DNA of 37,599 bases from NCBI GenBank assembly GCA_013216195.1, contig JABSOQ010000018.1:1-37599 (forward strand), given 5' to 3'. The notes beneath the pieces are model-generated. The model did not search any database, was not told the DNA's origin, and was given only the letters and a program-made list of their open reading frames with translations. Positions 30,146-37,599 of this stretch are shown here, piece after piece. A program made the translations under genes and the position numbers. Numbering within the stretch: position 1 is the stretch's first letter; each line of letters starts with the position of its first letter. Source of the DNA: Bdellovibrionales bacterium (GTDB lineage Bacteria; Bdellovibrionota; Bdellovibrionia; Bdellovibrionales; UBA1609).

Positions 30146-33100
30146 TGGCTACTTTAATATTGAAATACAAAAGAATCTTCTTAAGCTTTTTCTTTCTAAT
30201 GACTCTCTCTGGCCTCGCCTCTTGGTTAACCATGCCAAAAGAAGAAGACCCACAACTCAAAGAGCGCTTTGGTTTCATTCAACTGATCTACCCCGGCGCC
30301 ACACCAAAAGAGATGGAGCGTCTTTTAGTTAACCCCTTGATCGAAGACCTCGCTGAAGTCACCGAGATCAAAAAAATTGATTCAACCATTCGGTCTGAGT
30401 TCTCGATTATTCAACTTGAGCTGACTGATGACACCAGTGACGACAACAAAATCAATGAGGCCTGGTCTGACATTCAAGACATTATGAATTCGGCGTCAAC
30501 TGACTTCCCGAGCGGAGCATTTACCCCCTCACTAGACCGAAAAGCCCTAGATCAAGACGCTATAGTCATTGCAATTGCAGGAGCTAAGCCCCTAGAGCTT
30601 AAAGCCATCGCGAAAGACCTCGAGAAAAAGATTCTCACAGTGGGCAGTGTCTCGAAGGTTCGCTTTATCGCCGACCCCGGCAGACAAGTTAGCATCACTC
30701 TTGATGAAGATAAGGTCAGACAGTTCGGGCTTGATCGCACACAAATTATCTCTCAAATCAGAAGGGCCAATGAGGTCTTGCCAGGTGGCTCTATCAAAGT
30801 TGGCTCACAGCAGCTCAACATCTCAACCAACTCGAGTTTTAAGAGCCTCGATGACTTGAGATCGCTTTCAATTGTTCAGCCCTCAGGCGTACCTCTCACT
30901 CTTGCTAGTATTGCAAGTATTGAAATGACTGAGTCACTCCCTCGCACAGAGGCCATGAGAGTCAACAGTCAAAGCTCAATTGGCCTAGGTGTCGTGCCTT
31001 CAAGAGAAATTGATCTGATAAAATTTGGCGAAGATGTGAAAGTGGCTCTTGGCGAGTTCCAGCAAACGGCTCCAGCAGATATCTCATTCGATGTGATCTC
31101 GTTTCAACCTGGCAATGTCTCAGACCGACTGAGTGACCTTGGCTTGTCTCTCTTGATCGGTATTTTAACAGTCTCTGGCATTCTCATCTTTTTGATGGGT
31201 TTTCGCATCGGCCTGATCACCTCAGCCCTAGTGCCCATCGTGAGCCTTGCTGCACTCGCCGTCTATTCATCTACAGGTGGGATGCTTCATCAAATCTCGA
31301 TTTCAGCATTTGTTCTGTCACTTGGCCTACTGGTCGACAACATCATTGTCGTCATCGAGTCGATTCAAGAGAAAATCGACTCTGGCATCAGCCCTGCTGA
31401 ATCAGCAACAGCCACTATTCAAGAGCTATCACTACCCTTGCTTGCAGCAACTGGCACAACGATCGCTTCTTTCTTGCCAATGCTTGGCTCTACTGGCTCA
31501 ACGGCCGACTTCACCAGAGCGATACCCACCATTGCTGTACTTACTCTGTCTGTGTCTTATCTGTTCAGCGTATTTGTGACACCAGCACTTGGCGGCATGC
31601 TACTTCGCAAAAGCAAAACCAAAGCAGCAGAGCCATTGGGCCGAATCGCATCTAAAATGGCCGAGTTTGTAGTCAAACGCCCTTGTACAATCATCGTAGG
31701 CTCAATGGTGGCCCTAGTGCTCTCGGGCGCAACTTCTGGCTTGGTTAAGAATAAGTTCTTTCCGAACGCAGACCGCAAACAACTGGTGCTAGAAGTTCGA
31801 TTTTCAGAGGGGACTCACTTTGAATACACAAACAAACAATTGGCTAGGCTAGAAAGAAAGGTCGAGAATCTCGAAGCGGTTAATAGGGTGTCTTCTTTTA
31901 TTGGCAGAAGCACCCCTCGCTTCTTTTACAACTTGAACCGAACTCCAAATGCTCCGTTTGTAGGCCAGCTCATCGTAGAGTATGAAAGCTTTGATGCCGC
32001 TCGCGCAGGGCTCTCTAAGCTAGAAAAGCTCGGTGAAGCCACCTTGCCTAATGCCTTTGTTATTGCCAGGCCCCTCGAGCAAGGCCCACCAACCCTGGCA
32101 CCAGTTGAGATCCAAATTGTCTCGTCTTCATATAAAGATGTGGTAGAGGAGCATGAGAAGGTGCTTCAAGCCTTGTCTGAGACTGAGGGCACTCGAAAAG
32201 TCAGATCTGACATCGGTGTAGGCTTGGCTAAGTACAACCTTATCACTAACGACTTCAACGCCAGTCAGTACTTTCTCTCAAGATCAGATCTCGCATCAAC
32301 TTCACTATCTAAAACAAGAGGCTTGCCCGTCTCAAGATATGAAGCTGAAGATGACAACGACATCAACATCGTGGTCAGAGGCGAGTCAGGTCAATACTCA
32401 TCACCTGAAGACATCAAGAGCACCTTTGTCGGTCAAACTGAGACCGCCTCGGTGAATATCGAGGACTTCGCAACACTTCAAATTGCGTTTGAACCTTCTG
32501 TAATCAGAAAAAGTAAAAATCAGTACATCATTCGGGTCTTATCAGAGATTGAGGCTGGTTACGACTTCTCTGACATTCTCGTGCCCGCGCTGGCTAAAAT
32601 TGATGACCAGGTCACAAACCCCAACGTCGAAATAAAGCTCGGCGGCGCCGCCGAAGAGAGCGACAGTGCCAACCAAGCCATCGTAAAGGTTATGCCAATT
32701 GGGATCATGCTCTTGCTGATCTCTCTGCTGGTTCAGTTCAACTCATTCAAAAAAGTAACTATTATTTTGGTGACAATACCTTTGATTTTCGCAGGGGTTT
32801 TTCCGGCTCTGTTTCTTGCAGGGCAACCTTTTAGCTTTTTCTCACTACTCGGAACCCTTGCCTTAATTGGTATTGTCGTCAACACCGGCATTTTACTGGT
32901 TGACCGAATTGACTCGAACCTGGCCTCGGGCCTTTCTTTAACTGATGCCATCGAAGAGGCAATTGTGAGAAGAATTCGGCCAATCTTACTAACGACCATT
33001 ACGACAATTGCTGGATTGATGCCACTTGCTCTCACAAGCGCCACACTCTGGCCACCTTTCGCATGGGCAATGATCGGAGGGCTTTTGTCTTCAACCCTAC

Positions 33101-34443
33101 TCGCTCTTGTTGTCGTACCGAGCTTGTACTTTGTTCTCTATAGAGAAAAGAAAGCTGCCACTAAGCCAGTTCCGGTCGTTGCACCTGCGACCGTAGCTCT
33201 ATTGTTGGGGTTGTTCATGGCCACTCCCCGTCAGTCGAGAGCCGAACAACTCGACATTTTGACTGTCGTCAAGATGGCTGAGAACCGACCACTTTATAAG
33301 TCTTCGGTAGCCGAACTCGAGTCGCTTAAGAAACAGCTATCGACCCAAAGAGGTGCTGCTTATCTGCCCAAAGTCGGAGCTCAGTTTCAGCGCTTTTACC
33401 GAGACCGCCAGTTTGATCTCGAAACCCCAGTTGGCACATTTGCTCTTACTGAGCAATGGAACACGCAAGCTAGCGTTGTCGCCACTCAACCAATTTTAGA
33501 TTTGCAAAACATGAACTACAAGATCGACGAGCTCAAATTGCAAGTGAAAGCAAAAAAGAACTCAAACGATCGCCTCAAAAAAGAAATCAAAGCCATGGCC
33601 GCCAAGGTCTATCTTGATATTCTGATCTTAGATCAAGCTTACCAAACGTCGAAAGAGCTCAATGCAAACCTCATGAACAGACGAAAAGAGATCTTGCGTC
33701 TCTATGATCTCGGAAGAGTTTCTAGCTTAGACAAACAAAAGATTGAAATCGCAATCGATGAGTCTGATCAGGGTCTTTTTGCGATCACAGAACAGCGAAA
33801 AGTGCTGTCTACCCAGCTGGGTCAATTGATCGGAAGCGATAAGCCCGTTGAAGTCACTAAAGACTCATTCAACCTTTTTAAGTCTGCGGTTTCAAACCAA
33901 CCCGTTGAAGCAAGTAGGCTTGATCTTCGAGCCCTCGAGAATACCAGGCAGGCTAGTGAAACCGCAATAAAAGGGCTTAGGTCCTCATATCTGCCAACAA
34001 TTGCTCTGCAGGGCCGATACCTTTACGACAACCCTGGGCAAGTGGTTCAAAATGAGTGGTATGAAGTTGGTATCATTGCCAAATGGGAGATATTTTCTGG
34101 GAACACAAGACATTCGCAAATCAAAGCCAATCAGGCCAATCTTCGCAAAATCACTCAACAGCAACGAGAGGCAGAGCTCAATATAGACCTCGAGCAAAAA
34201 AAGAATGAGGCCGACTTTAACACCCTCAACAGAGAAAAATCTCTGAGAGACAGATCATTTGCTAGGGCTAAGAGTGTCGTCAAAGATGAACGAAAACGGT
34301 ACCGATCTGGCAAGACGACATTGAATGACCTTATCGATGCAGAAGTTTTGTTAACCCAAACAAAAGGTCGATTGGCCACTTATGAATATGAGGTTCTAAA
34401 GTCACAAATTGAGCTCAAGATTTCAAAGGGAGGTGACATCTAA
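30145..34443 (+). CDS. RND efflux permease fused to a TolC-type outer-membrane factor
   Basis: This 1432-residue protein joins two normally separate proteins in one frame. Residues 1 to about 1005 are an RND permease: YPGATPKEMERLLVNPLIED in the first porter loop, the fourth membrane helix with LGLLVDNIIVVIES (residues 393-406, D398 in the proton relay), and the tenth with GIVVNTGILLVD (residue 909 on). Residues about 1011-1033 are hydrophobic (VVAPATVALLLGLF) and end in MATPRQSRA before EQ, an excellent signal peptidase I site after A1033. Residues 1034-1432 have the TolC fold: LPKVGAQFQRFYRDRQF, a helical repeat with KAMAAKVYLDILILDQAY, then SYLPTIALQGRYLYDNPG and the final SGKTTLNDLIDAEVLL helix. 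No in-frame start codon suited to a separate TolC gene precedes the hydrophobic segment. Either the protein is a permanent fusion or the polypeptide is cut into pump and channel. Confidence 0.93.
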   Translation: MATLILKYKRIFLSFFFLMTLSGLASWLTMPKEEDPQLKERFGFIQLIYPGATPKEMERLLVNPLIEDLAEVTEIKKIDSTIRSEFSIIQLELTDDTSDDNKINEAWSDIQDIMNSASTDFPSGAFTPSLDRKALDQDAIVIAIAGAKPLELKAIAKDLEKKILTVGSVSKVRFIADPGRQVSITLDEDKVRQFGLDRTQIISQIRRANEVLPGGSIKVGSQQLNISTNSSFKSLDDLRSLSIVQPSGVPLTLASIASIEMTESLPRTEAMRVNSQSSIGLGVVPSREIDLIKFGEDVKVALGEFQQTAPADISFDVISFQPGNVSDRLSDLGLSLLIGILTVSGILIFLMGFRIGLITSALVPIVSLAALAVYSSTGGMLHQISISAFVLSLGLLVDNIIVVIESIQEKIDSGISPAESATATIQELSLPLLAATGTTIASFLPMLGSTGSTADFTRAIPTIAVLTLSVSYLFSVFVTPALGGMLLRKSKTKAAEPLGRIASKMAEFVVKRPCTIIVGSMVALVLSGATSGLVKNKFFPNADRKQLVLEVRFSEGTHFEYTNKQLARLERKVENLEAVNRVSSFIGRSTPRFFYNLNRTPNAPFVGQLIVEYESFDAARAGLSKLEKLGEATLPNAFVIARPLEQGPPTLAPVEIQIVSSSYKDVVEEHEKVLQALSETEGTRKVRSDIGVGLAKYNLITNDFNASQYFLSRSDLASTSLSKTRGLPVSRYEAEDDNDINIVVRGESGQYSSPEDIKSTFVGQTETASVNIEDFATLQIAFEPSVIRKSKNQYIIRVLSEIEAGYDFSDILVPALAKIDDQVTNPNVEIKLGGAAEESDSANQAIVKVMPIGIMLLLISLLVQFNSFKKVTIILVTIPLIFAGVFPALFLAGQPFSFFSLLGTLALIGIVVNTGILLVDRIDSNLASGLSLTDAIEEAIVRRIRPILLTTITTIAGLMPLALTSATLWPPFAWAMIGGLLSSTLLALVVVPSLYFVLYREKKAATKPVPVVAPATVALLLGLFMATPRQSRAEQLDILTVVKMAENRPLYKSSVAELESLKKQLSTQRGAAYLPKVGAQFQRFYRDRQFDLETPVGTFALTEQWNTQASVVATQPILDLQNMNYKIDELKLQVKAKKNSNDRLKKEIKAMAAKVYLDILILDQAYQTSKELNANLMNRRKEILRLYDLGRVSSLDKQKIEIAIDESDQGLFAITEQRKVLSTQLGQLIGSDKPVEVTKDSFNLFKSAVSNQPVEASRLDLRALENTRQASETAIKGLRSSYLPTIALQGRYLYDNPGQVVQNEWYEVGIIAKWEIFSGNTRHSQIKANQANLRKITQQQREAELNIDLEQKKNEADFNTLNREKSLRDRSFARAKSVVKDERKRYRSGKTTLNDLIDAEVLLTQTKGRLATYEYEVLKSQIELKISKGGDI

Positions 34444-34613
34444 GCCAGGCAATAAACCTGAGTTTGAGTGGAAATTCTTCAGGCCAACCGAGTAAAAAAT
34501 GACTCATCAAAAACAAGTTAAAGGCCTGATTTTGTTAATTAAATGCAGAATTTTGACACGTTACATTATGCGGTGGTAGCTTTCCCCCTTATTCAGGACA
34601 AGGGAGACAATTA

Positions 34614-35312
34614 ATGTTTAGAGGAATCCTCAGCAGAGCTACCACTGCTGCTACCGTTTTAATTCTAATCAGCCCATTCGCCCATTCACAATCAGCAACG
34701 AGTGGCATGTTTGACCCCCAAGTAGAGGGGCCACAACTTCTCGCAGATAGCGGCCCGCACGAGACTCCGAGCCGGGCTCACAGCTGGCAGTCATTTGCTA
34801 GCGTTGAAGAGACAGAACTTTCAGTGTTCGCATCGTCTCACCCAAAACAACTGACCGAATCAAGCAGCCGACAGTCCGATGAAGTGTTCGCATTGGTTGT
34901 CTACCCTAGAGACCTTGAAACACTCGAAGTTGAAGACGCCTACGTGAGTTTCGACATGGGTGGAGAGCTCGACATTGATTATGACCACAAAGTCAGCTTC
35001 ACCACTTGTAGCAGAAACATCATTCGAAACTTTCAATTGTACGCTGGTCATGAAGACGACTCAGATGTGGGTCGCCACCTTTACCCAGAGTTTAGATCTT
35101 CAAACGGCAGAAACCTAGACAGCGAGCTTATTCGCTCAATAAAAGCCTGCGCGAAGATGACAGTTTCTTCAAAAATGGCAAACGGCGACGAGATTGTCGA
35201 CGAGTACAACCTCACAGGCTCATTCAATATCGTGAGCTTCACAGAGCGCGCAGTAAAAGCTGTTGGTGAAGCCTATAGAAGCAAACAAACCATTGAAATC
35301 GGTCTCGACTAG
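34614..35312 (+). CDS. Secreted protein of unknown function
   Basis: This 232-residue protein has a signal peptide (TTAATVLILISPFAHS, cleavage after A-H-S) and an AAGGGAG ribosome site. The first 75 residues of the mature part are low in order and rich in Ser, Glu and Gln. The rest is beta-rich: EVFALVVYPRDLETLEVEDA, YVSFDMGGELDIDYDHKVSF, with two cysteines (FTTCSRN and IKACAKM) that could form a disulphide. I recognise no family. It is followed after 13 bases by another secreted protein gene, so the two likely act together. The 34444-34613 gap has no certain promoter. Confidence 0.7.
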   Translation: MFRGILSRATTAATVLILISPFAHSQSATSGMFDPQVEGPQLLADSGPHETPSRAHSWQSFASVEETELSVFASSHPKQLTESSSRQSDEVFALVVYPRDLETLEVEDAYVSFDMGGELDIDYDHKVSFTTCSRNIIRNFQLYAGHEDDSDVGRHLYPEFRSSNGRNLDSELIRSIKACAKMTVSSKMANGDEIVDEYNLTGSFNIVSFTERAVKAVGEAYRSKQTIEIGLD

Positions 35313-35325
35313 AAAGGGTAGAACA

Positions 35326-37599
35326 ATGATAAAAGCAATATTAAGCACACTATTAGTATTCTGCCTGTTCGGGCATCAAGCATTTGCCGTTGCACAATTT
35401 GAAACTGAGGCCCCTGAACCAGTTGGCAGTGAGTTTCAAGATGTCGTGTTTCATCTCGATGGCTTTTTCTCAGAAGAGCTCTCAATCTTGTCTGATAAAG
35501 AAGTTCAAATTGCTGAGCTTTATGTCATCAGTGAAAGCAATGAGCAGTTTCTTATTCAAAACCACGTGACCCGCTTTGCTAACGAGCACACAGTCGATAT
35601 CGACGGTCGTGGGCTTAGCCATATAGTAGCCAAGGTTCGAGCTAGAGACTACGCGGGAGCCAACTTGAAGCTGGTCTCTAAACAGATTCATCAGCTTCCA
35701 AAGGCCAGCTTTGACTTTGCCTATACTCCTCACAGTGAGCACACCTGGAACATCAAAAGCCTAAAGCAAAATATGACCGCCGACAGGCTCACTCTCAAAA
35801 ACGTTGGGGCTCGAGGTAAAGTTTATGAGCTATACGTTAACTACGGCGGTGAGGAGCCCGGTACGATAGTCTACTTGTCTAAGGATCAAAGCTTAAACCC
35901 ACAGCTATCTCGCACAGTTTTAAGTACGGGTAAAGAGCTCGTCGTCACACTAGATGGCACCCGCCCGATTGAGTCGGTTTTCTTTAGAGGCGACTCTCAC
36001 GTCAGTGGTCAAGACACTGTTATGGAAGTTAGCTTTCAGACAGATGAAATCAAGATGCCTGGTCCAACAGCCTCTTTTGATTTTGTTAGATTTCGAGCAC
36101 CACACACAAATCACACTTGGAATCTTTCACAAGCGAAGTTCAAGTCACCTACTCTTTCTGCAACGGGATCTGTGAGCGGTCGAATCACTGTCATGGTCGT
36201 GAACTATGCAGACGGCACTAGCGACGATCTCGTCGCTCAAGCCAGAGAAGACAACAATCACATTGAACCAAAGAATGGTCGCCTTGATGTCCGACTAAAT
36301 GAAACTCAGGGTATGACGATCAATCTCAAGCTTGATCCCGAAAAGTATATCGAGTCCGTTGAAATGACCGCTGACTCTTGGAAGAGCGGCTCTTCACTTG
36401 TTCTTGATCTCGAGCTTGATCCTATTAACGAGCTTGTACACACCTATATGGTGGAGCAAGGCAATCGTGAAGTCAGTAAGTGGGAGCTCGACCCTGATGC
36501 CAATACCTCTTCTGTTAAGTCGATTTCAATTAACGCTCTTGATGCGGACGTCACTGTACAAGATTTCAAAGTGAACTTCTCAAGTGGCCGCTCTCAAAAC
36601 ATTTTAGCTGCTGGCAATGAGACCTTTCTTCGACTCGCTGGTGAGCAAAGAGTGAGAACTTATCAGATTACATCTAGAGAAGCTGTTTCCTCAGTTGAGG
36701 TTACAGCATCTACCGGGAGCCCTAGCCCAGTGCGTTTGAGAGTTAGCCTCAACCAAGGTGAGCTCGCGCCTTTAAAAGACTTCTGCAAAGACAAGCTAGG
36801 CCGAATTCACAGAAGCAATACTGGCGAATTGTGGCGTGTGCAAATCGAAGATGCCGTGAGCAATCGTTGTACCGCCGGTGGAGTAGACAACTACTACTTC
36901 AGACAATGGCAAAATCAGTTCTGTGAATCGGGCGCCGTACGAAACGCTCAGATTGATGTGGAGCAGACGCATTACAATTCAGACGGTGCCTCATGTGTAC
37001 CAACTGTGACATCACCAAACCCTGCACCAGCTGCTTGTACGGCTAACGTTCAAGGCCGCGACGCCAGAATGTTCTACTCTCAACAGTTTTGGAGTGATGA
37101 TCAAAGCCTTGATCCTGCTGGCAACCGACTACCGATAGAAGATCGCCTGGTCTCTGTCGAGAAGTCATGCCCATGGGATGAGGGCGGTCGTGACTACTAC
37201 TTCAAGACTTATCTACATGAGTGTGGCAGTGACTCTGATGGCGACGGCAAAGGAGAAATTCGCCTTGTTTCTCGGGATCAAGAACAAAGAGGCCGCAGAT
37301 ATGGTGAGCACATCGCCTGTCCAGCCCCAAGAGATTGTACCAAAGCTGATCACGGCTTCACTTGGCAAGAGCTTCTGGGCTCAATCGACACCGAAGAAGA
37401 GCCTTGCCGATTTGATGACGGAGTTATTAGAAAATCTTACGAAGAGATCATCATCCACACTTGTGAAAATGGTGACATAAAAGCTGGATCGTCTGTCGAA
37501 ACCAGAAAAGACTTTCCGAGGTCTCAGTGCTACGTCGACCCAGACGGTAGCGGCTACTGCGACCCCAATGCCTCTTGTGACCCAAGGCCTAGCGGCTTT
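35326..37599 (+). CDS. Large secreted repeat protein, 5' part (runs off the right edge)
   Basis: The frame is open from the ATG at 35326 to the window end: 758 residues with no stop. A signal peptide (IKAILSTLLVFCLFGHQAFA) precedes the mature protein. After an N-terminal region, three related beta-rich repeats of about 122 residues follow. They start near residues 139 and 263 with HTWNI and HTWNL, and near 385 with KWEL, and each holds a matching strand pair: VNYGGEEPGTIVYL, VNYADGTSDDLVAQ and VNFSSGRSQNILAA. From about residue 487 the protein becomes cysteine-rich, with modules containing DNYYFRQWQNQFC and RDYYFKTYLHEC and calcium-loop-like DSDGDGKGE and DPDGSGYCD. AAAGGG precedes the ATG. 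It is probably a surface or secreted adhesion-type protein, but no family is recognised. Confidence 0.8.
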   Translation, partial: MIKAILSTLLVFCLFGHQAFAVAQFETEAPEPVGSEFQDVVFHLDGFFSEELSILSDKEVQIAELYVISESNEQFLIQNHVTRFANEHTVDIDGRGLSHIVAKVRARDYAGANLKLVSKQIHQLPKASFDFAYTPHSEHTWNIKSLKQNMTADRLTLKNVGARGKVYELYVNYGGEEPGTIVYLSKDQSLNPQLSRTVLSTGKELVVTLDGTRPIESVFFRGDSHVSGQDTVMEVSFQTDEIKMPGPTASFDFVRFRAPHTNHTWNLSQAKFKSPTLSATGSVSGRITVMVVNYADGTSDDLVAQAREDNNHIEPKNGRLDVRLNETQGMTINLKLDPEKYIESVEMTADSWKSGSSLVLDLELDPINELVHTYMVEQGNREVSKWELDPDANTSSVKSISINALDADVTVQDFKVNFSSGRSQNILAAGNETFLRLAGEQRVRTYQITSREAVSSVEVTASTGSPSPVRLRVSLNQGELAPLKDFCKDKLGRIHRSNTGELWRVQIEDAVSNRCTAGGVDNYYFRQWQNQFCESGAVRNAQIDVEQTHYNSDGASCVPTVTSPNPAPAACTANVQGRDARMFYSQQFWSDDQSLDPAGNRLPIEDRLVSVEKSCPWDEGGRDYYFKTYLHECGSDSDGDGKGEIRLVSRDQEQRGRRYGEHIACPAPRDCTKADHGFTWQELLGSIDTEEEPCRFDDGVIRKSYEEIIIHTCENGDIKAGSSVETRKDFPRSQCYVDPDGSGYCDPNASCDPRPSGF

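Noticed and set aside
33100-33300. Separate TolC gene with its own start
   Set aside because: No ATG or GTG in frame precedes the hydrophobic segment; only TTG codons, one in the last permease helix and others inside the hydrophobic core.

Overview
This window comes from a Gram-negative bacterium. The signs are an RND pump with a TolC-type outer-membrane domain, lipoprotein signal peptides, a class D beta-lactamase and an Atm1-type ABC exporter. Base composition looks moderate, roughly mid-40s % GC by eye (not computed). The mix of small enzymes, divergent regulators and large secreted proteins fits a free-living member of the Bdellovibrionota/Oligoflexia or a related proteobacterial lineage; that placement is a low-confidence inference. 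There are no CRISPR arrays, insertion sequences, rRNA or tRNA genes. One RNA gene is certain: tmRNA (ssrA) on the minus strand at 28329-28689.

Layout. 1-907 is the 5' part of a dihydroorotase gene that runs off the left edge. 1141-8751 holds small acetyltransferases (one frameshifted), a TldD/TldE protease pair, a START-like protein, an SbtA-type bicarbonate transporter, and a minus-strand run of DUF4920, HAD, zinc-ribbon and VOC genes. 8944-13783 holds a membrane-protein gene broken by an in-frame stop, an HD-domain gene divergent from a TetR regulator with a palindromic operator, an exported protein, a 3'-truncated isomerase gene, DUF4442, VOC and P-loop kinase genes, a (TGCG)n tetranucleotide repeat and a small lipoprotein. 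13963-19572 holds a uracil-DNA-glycosylase-like gene, a methyltransferase/LysR divergent pair, a second LysR gene divergent from a 2OG-Fe(II) oxygenase gene carrying an in-frame TAA, and two membrane proteins. 19647-24321 is a tightly packed minus-strand operon: Atm1-type ABC exporter, START-like protein, HIT protein, DJ-1/PfpI protein, class D beta-lactamase and GNAT. 24499-28328 holds a secreted protein, a YcaQ-type DNA glycosylase, and an AraC regulator divergent from an NAD(P)-binding protein/DUF1772 pair.

The most unusual locus is 28777-34443. A TetR regulator faces a two-gene efflux operon across three tandem palindromes that overlay the promoter. The first pump gene encodes a 202-residue membrane-fusion protein that appears to lack the lipoyl and alpha-hairpin domains. 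The second encodes a 1432-residue protein in which an RND permease is joined to a TolC-type outer-membrane factor through a segment that looks like a signal peptide. The whole tripartite pump thus appears to be encoded in two genes. Downstream, 34614-37599 encodes two secreted proteins. The second has three tandem beta-rich repeats of about 122 residues followed by cysteine-rich modules and continues past the right edge.

A second theme is gene decay. Four loci carry lesions: a frameshift in an A6 run, two in-frame TAA codons and one 3' truncation. Four regulators (two TetR, two LysR) each sit head-to-head with a neighbour across a short intergenic region holding an inverted repeat, and AraC has a similar arrangement.
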